From Ignavibacteria bacterium UBA4661 (lineage in GTDB: Bacteria > Bacteroidota > Ignavibacteria > Kapaibacteriales > UBA4661), in assembly GCA_002405405.1 (NCBI GenBank), contig DHLT01000081.1, forward strand, positions 1 through 6,886: a DNA stretch of 6,886 nucleotides, read 5' to 3'. Position numbers and translations under genes: made by a program. The notes beneath the pieces were generated by a model. The model had not been told where the DNA came from and made no database searches. It worked only from the letters and a program-made list of their open reading frames with translations. Shown in pieces: positions 1 through 6,886 of the stretch (positions within the stretch are counted from its first letter, which is position 1; each line of letters opens with the position of its first letter).

Positions 1-155
1 CATGTTATCTTTTACTTTAGAAAAGTCATTAAATAGTCTGAAATATCTTAGCTTTTCTACGAACAAATACAATTTTCCGAAGAATAGCGTATTTTCCTAT
101 ACGTTTATTGGGTGGAGTAATAGCTCTTTTTTCCTGACTCTTGACTGTAGTGCTT
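1..155. other. AT-rich leader upstream of the kinase cluster, no convincing gene
   Basis: This stretch precedes the first receiver-kinase gene. A short + strand reading frame beginning at base 2 runs through it, but its product is rich in Ser, Phe, Asn and Lys, matches no family I know, and overlaps the start of the real gene in another frame, so I do not call it. The segment probably holds the promoter of the kinase operon. Two imperfect matches to the Bacteroidota -7 element TAnnTTTG can be seen, TAGCTTTT at 49-56 and TACGTTTA at 100-107, each off by the last base. Neither has a clear TTG or TTTG at the right distance upstream, so no promoter is called. No stem-loop terminator of an upstream gene was seen. 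Confidence 0.5.
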
Positions 156-1238
156 ATGGCAAAAATTCTTGTAATCGAAGATGAGCAACATTTGCGTGCA
201 ACGCTTCATGATCTTCTATATCTCGAGGGCTATGAAGTACAACTTGCGCCTGATGGAAAAGAGGGTGTTGCGAAAGTATTTCAGGTCCAGCCGGATCTGA
301 TTGTCTGCGATGTTATGATGCCTGAAATGAGTGGTTATGAAGTGCTGACAACTCTGCGCGCAAGTCATTCGGCAGTGGCAACGGTGCCATTTATTTTTTT
401 AACGGCAAAAGCAGAGCGTGAAGATCATCGACTTGGTATGGAGTTAGGGGCAGACGATTACATTGCAAAGCCCTTTGATAAGCATGAGGTTTTCAGAGCG
501 ATTAAAACCCAACTCGATCGTCGACAAAAAATGCAAGAAGCGATTACTGCACAATTAAACAGCTTGCAGAGTTCGACAACAATTGCACTCAATCATGAGT
601 ACCTCACCCCTATGACTAATATCAAGAGTGGTTTGGAGTTGCTCAATATGTATGGCGAGAATCTTTCGGTAGATCAAATCAAAGAAATCGTCTCGACATC
701 ATTAAGTGCCACAGTGCGGTTAGAGAGACTTATTCATAATCTTTTACTGTTCCAAAAGATACATGCGGGTCTATCGCTGAAAGAAGAATGGTTAGAACCT
801 ATCGATATTGTTTCATTGACAAATAAAATTATCTACAAGGTCAATAGACAGAACGAACGTGCCAATGTTCGTGTTGACTGTGCAGAGGCAGTTGTTCACA
901 GTGATAAAGAATATCTTATGACGGCATTGTATGAAATTCTTGATAATGCCTATAAGTTTTCGGATCCTCAAACGTCTATTGAAATCACAGGTAGTATTCA
1001 GGACGACAAATATTGTCTGCGCATCACAGATCAAGGACGTGGTATGCTGCCAAATGAAATTGATCAAATTGGTGCCTTCAAACAATTTGAACGTGACCGC
1101 TTTGAACAACAAGGTGTCGGTTTAGGATTGTTTTTAGCGCGCGAGCTTGCACGCATCTCTTTTGCAAAAATGTCGATTGCAAGCACGCCGGGTGAAGGAA
1201 CGGTTGTGGAGTTTATGTTGCCCTTGTATCAAAGATAG
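156..1238 (+). CDS. Receiver-histidine kinase fusion (REC-HisKA-HATPase), first copy
   Basis: This is a 360-residue cytoplasmic two-component protein with an N-terminal receiver joined to a kinase core. REC (about 1-122): acidic pocket E8/D9, phospho-acceptor D52 in VCDVMMP, T83 and K105 in the AKPF motif. DHp (about 130-205): candidate phospho-histidine H147 in NHEYLTPMT, where the usual Arg of the H-box (HExRTP) is Leu. HATPase (about 245-357): N264 in EILDNAYKFS, D292-G294-G296 in DQGRGM, and the G-box GVGLGL at 320-325. The HGG turn usually found after the G-box is missing (ISFAKM instead). There are no membrane segments and no output domain. A TTG at 141 could add five residues, but I chose ATG 156 because the paralogue at 3375 starts with the matching MAHILVIDDE. 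There is no clear Shine-Dalgarno sequence. It is probably the first gene of a three-gene operon. The fold assignment is firm; partner and signal are unknown. Confidence 0.93.
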   Translation: MAKILVIEDEQHLRATLHDLLYLEGYEVQLAPDGKEGVAKVFQVQPDLIVCDVMMPEMSGYEVLTTLRASHSAVATVPFIFLTAKAEREDHRLGMELGADDYIAKPFDKHEVFRAIKTQLDRRQKMQEAITAQLNSLQSSTTIALNHEYLTPMTNIKSGLELLNMYGENLSVDQIKEIVSTSLSATVRLERLIHNLLLFQKIHAGLSLKEEWLEPIDIVSLTNKIIYKVNRQNERANVRVDCAEAVVHSDKEYLMTALYEILDNAYKFSDPQTSIEITGSIQDDKYCLRITDQGRGMLPNEIDQIGAFKQFERDRFEQQGVGLGLFLARELARISFAKMSIASTPGEGTVVEFMLPLYQR

Positions 1239-1269
1239 TTTGTTGTATTCGTTATTTTGTTAGGCGATT

Positions 1270-3354
1270 ATGCCTGATTCATTGTATGGAATAGATGCTT
1301 CAGCATACCGCTTGTTTGCACAGCAAACAAGTGACATACTCTTTGAATATTGTTTGAGTATTAACAGTGCAAAGCAGGTGTGGGAGAATATTTCTGCTTG
1401 GGCTACGGTTACTATTCCTCCATCACCGATAGTTTTTGAGCGTAAAACTGCTTATGCGCTCAAAGCCTTCCCGGATATTTTTTCTGCACTACAAGAAATT
1501 ACCGATGATGAACAGTTAGCGGAATTGTATCGATTATGGCAATCAGCCCACAGCAATGGTTTTGCTATTGGAACATTTCGAATTCATTGCAATGATTATC
1601 GTGTATTGAACTGGCAAATCTATGTTGTTGCATTGCCAATGCATGGGCATCATACTGTGCAAGGGGAACGGCATTTCCTTTGTAGCATCAAAGATATTAC
1701 TTGGCAACATGCTTCTTTTGAAGAACATCGACAGGATGAGCTTGCTCGGCAAAATGTAGAACTGCAAATGACTCGCGAGCGGTATCAGTTTTTGGCTGAC
1801 AATATGAGTGATATTGTTGTTTTGCGTGATGTTCGCACTCATACTCTCCTGTATGTATCACCTTCGATCTATCATGTCCTCGGTTATACTCCCGAAGAAT
1901 ACTATGATCTTAGTCGTGAAGGCGCACTAGTACATCCTGAAGATCGGCTATTTGCTATAGCTATACTTAATAAGGCGTTAGAAAAAGAGAATAATGAAGG
2001 AACAGTGGTGACACGCCTGCGTCATGCACAAGGGTACTATGTGTGGCTTGAATCGCGTGTACGTGTCCTGTCGAATGAACAAGGTGAACCATTTGCTACA
2101 ATTTCCGCCTCGCGTGATATTACTCGTCGTGTAGAGACAGAACAAGCTCTTAAGAAAAGTGAGAACCTCTATCGTTTGTTAGCAGATAATATGCACGATG
2201 CAATTATGCTGTATGACAAAGACTTCCATCTTCTTTTTGTCTCGCCTTCTGTACAGTCCGTATTAGGGTTTTCAGTTGCAGAATACAGTACCCTTCAGAA
2301 TGGAGAATTAGTGCATCCTGATGATCTTGCAGGTGTCATTGCACATATTCAGCAAGCATTTATTGAAGCTGAAAAACGATTGGTTATGCGGTATCGTGTT
2401 CGTCATAAAGAAGGACACTATATTTGGATAGAATCGCGAGCACATATTGTTGATGATGATACACACACGATGTCATCAATATGGCAAGTGCGCGATATAA
2501 CATCGGAAGTAGAGGCAGATGAAGTCAAAGAGCGGGCACGCCGAGAAATGCGTTTAGCACTCGAACATGAACAGAATGTTAATCGGATTCGAACGCATTT
2601 TATGACAATGGCATCACATCAATTTCGCACACCACTGACTGTTATTCGGTCAAATGCAGATTTGATTAATCTGCAGTTGATGGCTATTAAAAACAGCAAA
2701 GACCTATCTCATGCTATGTCTGATGTGGAGCAACGACGTATAGCTCTCATGGAGAATTCTGTTGGTCGACTGAACGCTGAGGTTGATCGCATTGTTGGTA
2801 TGCTTGAAGATATTTCTCTATTAGCAGATATTGAAGCAAACCGTATTCAATATGCACCCGAGCGATATGATGTTTGTGCATTGCTGTATGAGCGCATCAA
2901 CGAGTTTTCTGCTAGAACAAGTCGCCAAATTGTCTTTGAGCCGAAAACGGAACCATGTATGATGCGATTTGATTGGTTTTTATTGCAACAAGCATTCGAT
3001 CAAATTTTATCGAATGCGTTGAAGTATTCCGAAGGCAAAAAGAGTCCATACGTATCATTGTTTGCTACGGAACAAGAAGTCTATATCACTGTGCAAGATT
3101 TTGGTATCGGTATTCCTGAGCAAGAGCAAAACAATATTTTTCGGAGTTTTTCCCGTGCTCATAACGCACTCAATATACAAGGTTCAGGTATGGGGTTGGT
3201 TATTGCGCAAGCACTGGTTGCTTTGCATAGTGGAATGATAACATTTACAAGTACGGCACAAACAGACATACAGCAAAAGAAATCAACACATGCTAATGAT
3301 GCAGATACATCTGAAACTACATTCACAATTATTCTGCCCAAAAATATTGTGTAA
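1270..3354 (+). CDS. Soluble PAS-PAS sensor histidine kinase
   Basis: This 694-residue kinase has no hydrophobic segment long enough to span the membrane, so it should sense a cytoplasmic cue. Residues 1-145 look like a degenerate PAS domain, ending in a PAC-like strand with KDIT at 141-144. Two clear PAS domains follow: about 172-285 and 301-411. They share ADNM, VSPS, LVHP, WxES and RDIT blocks at a steady offset of 126-129 residues, pointing to internal duplication. Coiled-coil-like linkers lie at about 145-170 and 412-440. The DHp has H450 in SHQFRTPLT, with Gln in place of the usual Glu next to the His. The ATPase domain has N582 (SNALKYS), D610-G612-G614 (DFGIGI) and GSGMGL at 638-643. 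A polar insertion of about 20 residues (664-683) interrupts the last strands. No haem or flavin ligand could be identified. An in-frame TAG at 1261-1263 rules out an earlier start. It lies 31 bp after the first REC-kinase and 20 bp before the second, so is probably co-transcribed and a likely phosphodonor for them. Confidence 0.95.
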   Translation: MPDSLYGIDASAYRLFAQQTSDILFEYCLSINSAKQVWENISAWATVTIPPSPIVFERKTAYALKAFPDIFSALQEITDDEQLAELYRLWQSAHSNGFAIGTFRIHCNDYRVLNWQIYVVALPMHGHHTVQGERHFLCSIKDITWQHASFEEHRQDELARQNVELQMTRERYQFLADNMSDIVVLRDVRTHTLLYVSPSIYHVLGYTPEEYYDLSREGALVHPEDRLFAIAILNKALEKENNEGTVVTRLRHAQGYYVWLESRVRVLSNEQGEPFATISASRDITRRVETEQALKKSENLYRLLADNMHDAIMLYDKDFHLLFVSPSVQSVLGFSVAEYSTLQNGELVHPDDLAGVIAHIQQAFIEAEKRLVMRYRVRHKEGHYIWIESRAHIVDDDTHTMSSIWQVRDITSEVEADEVKERARREMRLALEHEQNVNRIRTHFMTMASHQFRTPLTVIRSNADLINLQLMAIKNSKDLSHAMSDVEQRRIALMENSVGRLNAEVDRIVGMLEDISLLADIEANRIQYAPERYDVCALLYERINEFSARTSRQIVFEPKTEPCMMRFDWFLLQQAFDQILSNALKYSEGKKSPYVSLFATEQEVYITVQDFGIGIPEQEQNNIFRSFSRAHNALNIQGSGMGLVIAQALVALHSGMITFTSTAQTDIQQKKSTHANDADTSETTFTIILPKNIV

Positions 3355-3374
3355 GAAAAAGTACGGGTATTGCT

Positions 3375-4463
3375 ATGGCACATATTCTTGTTATCGATGA
3401 CGAAAAACAAATTCGAGCTACGATTGTTGATTTACTCTTGTTAGAAGGGCATGATGTTTCTGAAGCAGAAAATGGTCATGATGGTTTAGCAAAAATATAT
3501 CAGCATAGCCCGGATTTGGTTGTATGTGATATTATGATGCCCGATATAGATGGTTATGAAGTGCTCAAACTCGTTCGACAAAGCGCAACACCTTTTTCGA
3601 CAGCACCGTTCATTTTTTTGACAGCAAAGACTGATCGTACTGCACAGCGTTTAGGTATGAATCTTGGTGCTGACGACTATTTGACAAAGCCATTTGATGT
3701 CAGTGACCTTTATCAAGCGGTCAACACTGCATTAGTCAAGCGTGCTACCTACATACAAGAAGTGAATGAGCGACTGAAAAAACTTCAGCAGTCGGGTATT
3801 AGTGTATCAAGTCATGAGTATCTTACCCCGCTGACAAGTATTCTGGGTGGTACAGAATTTTTGTATTTGTATGGTGATAGTATGAATGCAGAGCAGCAAA
3901 AAGAAATACTGCATTCTGTCATTCAAGCAAGCAAGCGATTGGAGCGCAGTATTCAAAACTTTTTGCTTTTTCAAAAAGTACAAACAGGCGTTGCTCGCTT
4001 TGAGGGGTATGAGCGATATCATTCTTTACAAGATTCGATTGCAAAAGCCATCGATCGTGTGATAGAGCGCTTTCCCGGACGTGCGCAGGATATTATTGTA
4101 CAGGTTGATGCAATTACACCGACCATGGACTATGAATATGTTGAAAAAATCTTGCTCGAAATTTTGGATAATGCACTAAAGTTTTCTCCGCAAGGAGTAT
4201 CCGTGCTGGTTGAAGGGGAACGAGCAGATACAGAATATATTCTTCGCATTCATGATCGAGGTCATGGTTTCCCTGATTCATACATTCCGGAGATTGGAGC
4301 ATTTCGTCAGTTTGACCGTGCAATTTACGAGCAGCAGGGCACAGGACTTGGATTGTACTTGGTGCGCTCTTTGCTTGAAATGTATGGTGGTCGTGTAACA
4401 ATCGACACTGCTGTCGGGCATGGCACGACAGTAGAGATTGTTTTTCCATGTACATCGACATAA
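3375..4463 (+). CDS. Receiver-histidine kinase fusion (REC-HisKA-HATPase), second copy
   Basis: This 362-residue paralogue of the first gene in the cluster is aligned with it without gaps through the receiver and H-box. REC (about 1-122): D8/D9, phospho-acceptor D52 in VCDIMMP, T83 and K105 in TKPF. DHp: H147 in SSHEYLTPLT, at exactly the same residue number as in the first copy and with the same Arg-to-Leu change in the H-box. HATPase: N266 in EILDNALKFS, D294-G296-G298 in DRGHGF, and GTGLGL at 322-327. Both copies share the F-box to G-box pattern IGAFxQFxR...EQQGxGLGL. Unlike the first copy it keeps the YGG turn after the G-box, so its ATPase domain looks fully canonical. It has no membrane segment and no DNA-binding domain. 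It starts 20 bp after the PAS kinase stop, so is probably the last gene of the operon. The kinase activity and the role of its receiver (input from the PAS kinase or feedback) are inferred. Confidence 0.93.
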   Translation: MAHILVIDDEKQIRATIVDLLLLEGHDVSEAENGHDGLAKIYQHSPDLVVCDIMMPDIDGYEVLKLVRQSATPFSTAPFIFLTAKTDRTAQRLGMNLGADDYLTKPFDVSDLYQAVNTALVKRATYIQEVNERLKKLQQSGISVSSHEYLTPLTSILGGTEFLYLYGDSMNAEQQKEILHSVIQASKRLERSIQNFLLFQKVQTGVARFEGYERYHSLQDSIAKAIDRVIERFPGRAQDIIVQVDAITPTMDYEYVEKILLEILDNALKFSPQGVSVLVEGERADTEYILRIHDRGHGFPDSYIPEIGAFRQFDRAIYEQQGTGLGLYLVRSLLEMYGGRVTIDTAVGHGTTVEIVFPCTST

Positions 4464-4575
4464 AGTTTCAACATGAATTTCCTCATAAGATAGTTTTGTA
4501 CAGCGTAATTTGAGATTGCTTCTCTATGAACACAGTGTACTTCACATTCTTTCTTCACATATTTTTATAAGGGTA
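4464..4575. other. Intergenic gap between kinase operon and peptidase gene
   Basis: These 112 bp separate the last kinase stop from the peptidase start, much more than the 20-31 bp gaps within the kinase cluster, which suggests a transcriptional boundary. I found no GC-rich stem followed by a T-run, so no intrinsic terminator is called. The short perfect hairpin ACACAGTGT is too small to count. An AGGG at 4570-4573 lies only two bases before the peptidase ATG, too close for a normal Shine-Dalgarno sequence. Confidence 0.6.
4466..4498 (+). promoter_or_regulatory. Candidate Bacteroidota-type promoter for the peptidase gene
   Basis: TAGTTTTG at 4491-4498 is an exact match to the TAnnTTTG -7 element known for the primary sigma factor of Bacteroidota. 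TTTC at 4466-4469 is one base off the TTTG -33 element, and 21 bp separate the two, within the usual 17-23 bp range. Transcription would begin a few bases after 4498, leaving an untranslated leader of about 70 bases before the ATG at 4576. The motif is short and the DNA AT-rich, so a chance match is possible, and the use of this consensus depends on the inferred taxonomy. Confidence 0.35.
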
Positions 4576-6886
4576 ATGCAACAATTTATTTCTTCTTCGC
4601 GCCTGCGCTCACTCTGCTTCGGCGTGGCATTTGTAGCACTTGTCTCACTAATGGCTCTGCCTGCTACTGCACAACAAGCCAGAGATGCTTTTAGCACGGG
4701 TAAATTTGAGCAATTAGATCAAATTCTTCCAAGCCCGAATACTTATCGTACAGCTTCGGGTGCACCGGGTCATGATTATTGGCAGAATCGTGCTGACTAT
4801 GTGATTACCTGTGAGCTAGATGATGCAACGCAATCCGTCAGCGGTTCCGAAACGATTACTTACTACAACAATTCGCCCGATCAGCTGGACTACTTGTGGA
4901 TTCAACTTGATCAAAATGCATTTGCAAAAACTTCAGAAACATATTTAACTCGTACAGGTTCACTTGAGCGTACATGGCGATTTGGTTCACCAATTGATGT
5001 GGTAAAGAGCTTAATCAAGCAAGAAGAATTCGATGGCGGCTTTAAGCTTGGTGCTGTCAAAGATGCTAATGGCAAGCCGCTCAAATATGTGGTCAATAAA
5101 ACAATGATGCGTATTGATCTACCTACTCCCCTTCGCTCTAAAGGAACAGTAAGTTTTTCGATTGAATGGAAGTTCAATATTGTGCCAAAAGAGTTTTCTG
5201 CACGTTCATGCTATGAGTATTTTCCAAAAGACAACAACTACTTGTATGAAGTAGCACAGTGGTTCCCACGCATGGCTGTGTACACCGATTACATGGGATG
5301 GCAACATAAACAATTCTTAGGGCAAGGTGAATTCACGCTTCCTTTCGGAAATTATCGTGTAAGCATTACAGCCCCGGCAGACCATGTTATTGCTGCTACC
5401 GGTGTTCTGCAAAATCCTAATGCCGTACTTACTGCGGATCAACGTGCACGTTATGCCAAAGCAGAAAAAACATTTGATAAACCCGTGCTGATTATTACGC
5501 CGGATGAAGCAAAGAAAAACGAAACAGCACCAAAAGCAACAACCAAAAAAACATGGGTGTATACAGCACAAGATGTTCGTGACTTTGCGTGGGTATCATC
5601 ACGGAAATTTATTTGGGATGCGATGGCTGTTGATGTCGAAGGCAAAAAATCAATGGCAATGTCGTTGTATCCAAACGAAGGCAATCCTTTGTGGGAACAA
5701 TATTCCACACGTTCGGTAGCACATACATTGAAAGTCTATTCAAAATACACTGTTCCCTATCCGTATCCGGTAGCAATCTCAGTGAATGGTCCTGTGGGCG
5801 GTATGGAATATCCGATGATTTGTTTTAATGGTCCTCGCCCTGAGCCTGATGGTACCTACACCGAGCGTACCAAATACGCGCTCATCGGTGTTGTTATTCA
5901 CGAGGTAGGGCATAATTTCTTTCCGATGATTATCAATTCAGATGAACGCCAGTGGACATGGATGGATGAAGGATTAAATACCTTTGTGCAATATCTTGCT
6001 GAAAAAGAATGGGATCGCGATTATCCTGCGCAACGTGGTCCGGCGCGTAATATCGTTGGTTATATGAGCGGACCACCAAGTTCGCTGAATGCCATCATGA
6101 CGAATTCCGAGAATGTTAGCAATCTTGGCGCGAATGCCTACAGCAAACCTGCTACAGCACTCAATATTCTCCGCGAAACAGTCATGGGACGCGAGCTTTT
6201 TGACTTTGCTTTTAAGACTTATTCTAAACGCTGGGCGTTCAAACACCCAACACCAGCCGATTTCTTCCGTACAATGGAAGATGCTTCGGGGGTTGATCTT
6301 GATTGGTTTTGGCGTGGTTGGTTCTATGGTAATGATGCATGTGATATTGCTCTTGGCAAAGTAACGCGTTATGTCATTGACACACAAAATCCTGATGTTG
6401 AGCAAGCGAAGAAAAAAGCCGAAACCGCAGGATTGCCTCCGGATATTTCGGATATGCGCAACAAGACTGATATTAAACAAAGTTTTATTGAAGCAGATAC
6501 GGCAGCACAAGATTACTACAACAAACGTGATGTCTTTGCGATTACACCATGGGATAAAGAGAAATACGAGAAATATATGGCTTCGCTCAGCGAAGAAGAC
6601 CGCGCTTTGGTGAAATCAGGAAAAAATTTCTACGAAGTAGAATTTGAAAACATTGGTGGTCTTGTCATGCCGGTAATTCTCGAAACTACCTATGAAGATG
6701 GTACAAAAGAAATTACGCGTATTCCCGCAGAAATCTGGCGTTTGAACAACTCACGGGCTACAAAAGTGGTTATGACAAACAAACCTGTAAAACAATTTTT
6801 AATTGATCCATATCTGGAAACAGCTGATATTGATCTTTCCAATAATGCAGCGCCCGTGGGTGGTATGTCAGCGCCAACACGTTTCC
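4576..6886 (+). CDS. Secreted M1-family zinc aminopeptidase, 3' end cut by the window
   Basis: The frame stays open for 770 residues to the window edge. M1 (gluzincin) enzymes remove N-terminal amino acids from peptides. An N-terminal signal peptide is visible: basic residues R9 and R11, a hydrophobic core at about 13-28, and ATA-QQ with likely cleavage after A32, so the enzyme acts in the periplasm or outside. The N-terminal beta domain spans about 65-300, followed by a Lys/Thr-rich linker at 308-326 and the catalytic domain at about 330-600. GGMEYP at 408-413 is the exopeptidase motif, with Tyr in place of the Asn of GxMEN. Zinc ligands are H442 and H446 (HEVGH) and E465, spaced HExxH-x18-E; E443 is the catalytic base and Y522 (YSKP) the likely transition-state tyrosine. 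WFWRGWFYG at 577-585 is a further family-like block. A charged, helix-prone stretch at about 605-680 precedes a C-terminal beta domain. The final residues resemble the tail I recall in relatives, so little may be missing. The signal peptide supports ATG 4576. Confidence 0.94.
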   Translation, partial: MQQFISSSRLRSLCFGVAFVALVSLMALPATAQQARDAFSTGKFEQLDQILPSPNTYRTASGAPGHDYWQNRADYVITCELDDATQSVSGSETITYYNNSPDQLDYLWIQLDQNAFAKTSETYLTRTGSLERTWRFGSPIDVVKSLIKQEEFDGGFKLGAVKDANGKPLKYVVNKTMMRIDLPTPLRSKGTVSFSIEWKFNIVPKEFSARSCYEYFPKDNNYLYEVAQWFPRMAVYTDYMGWQHKQFLGQGEFTLPFGNYRVSITAPADHVIAATGVLQNPNAVLTADQRARYAKAEKTFDKPVLIITPDEAKKNETAPKATTKKTWVYTAQDVRDFAWVSSRKFIWDAMAVDVEGKKSMAMSLYPNEGNPLWEQYSTRSVAHTLKVYSKYTVPYPYPVAISVNGPVGGMEYPMICFNGPRPEPDGTYTERTKYALIGVVIHEVGHNFFPMIINSDERQWTWMDEGLNTFVQYLAEKEWDRDYPAQRGPARNIVGYMSGPPSSLNAIMTNSENVSNLGANAYSKPATALNILRETVMGRELFDFAFKTYSKRWAFKHPTPADFFRTMEDASGVDLDWFWRGWFYGNDACDIALGKVTRYVIDTQNPDVEQAKKKAETAGLPPDISDMRNKTDIKQSFIEADTAAQDYYNKRDVFAITPWDKEKYEKYMASLSEEDRALVKSGKNFYEVEFENIGGLVMPVILETTYEDGTKEITRIPAEIWRLNNSRATKVVMTNKPVKQFLIDPYLETADIDLSNNAAPVGGMSAPTRF

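Noticed and set aside
141..155. TTG start five codons upstream of ATG 156
   Set aside because: The paralogue begins at the equivalent of ATG 156, the extra residues lie before the first receiver strand, and there is no ribosome binding site favouring the TTG.
2..184. 60-residue + strand reading frame starting at the window edge
   Set aside because: It has biased composition, no recognisable family, and overlaps the start of the receiver-kinase gene in another frame.
1239..1269. Possible promoter in the gap between the first two kinase genes (TATTTTG)
   Set aside because: The motif is one base short of TAnnTTTG and the gap is only 31 bp, so read-through as an operon is the simpler explanation.
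3375..4463. Recent gene conversion between the two REC-kinase genes
   Set aside because: No long identical DNA tract was noticed; differences, including at third codon positions, are spread through the receiver and kinase regions.
4464..4575. Intrinsic terminator after the last kinase gene
   Set aside because: No stem of useful length followed by a T-run was found; the only perfect hairpin has four-base arms.
5974..6510. 178-residue reading frame on the - strand inside the peptidase gene
   Set aside because: It lies fully antisense to a coding region with clear M1 motifs, and its Cys, Arg and Ile-rich product resembles no family; a shadow frame.

Overview
The window carries four protein-coding genes, all on the + strand: three signalling histidine kinases packed together, then a secreted metallopeptidase that runs off the right edge. 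No tRNA, rRNA, CRISPR array, insertion sequence or phage gene is visible.

Organism: the DNA is moderately AT-rich and the starts mostly lack a convincing Shine-Dalgarno sequence. The intergenic gap before the peptidase holds a match to the Bacteroidota-type -7 element TAnnTTTG. The exported M1 peptidase has the GGMEYP form of the exopeptidase motif and a long C-terminal region, as I recall from Bacteroidota-like proteins. Together these suggest a member of the Bacteroidota/Chlorobiota (FCB) group, but this is an inference without any phylogenetic marker.

Layout: 1-155 is an AT-rich leader without a convincing gene. 156-1238 encodes a receiver-kinase fusion (REC, then HisKA-like DHp, then HATPase). 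1270-3354 encodes a soluble PAS-PAS histidine kinase. 3375-4463 encodes a second receiver-kinase fusion that is a co-linear paralogue of the first. The gaps are only 31 and 20 bp, so these three probably form one operon. 4464-4575 is the only sizeable internal gap and holds a candidate promoter. 4576 to the window end encodes an M1-family aminopeptidase with a signal peptide and complete zinc site; it is cut by the window edge, probably close to its natural C-terminus.

How the genes may work together: the two REC-kinases have no DNA-binding or enzymatic output domain, and the kinase between them has no receiver. A simple reading is that the PAS kinase phosphorylates the receivers of its two neighbours and so tunes their kinase activity, with final output through regulators encoded elsewhere. 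That wiring is inferred from gene order and domain content only. The peptidase looks like a separate transcription unit with a periplasmic or extracellular nutritional or processing role; nothing in the sequence links it functionally to the kinases.
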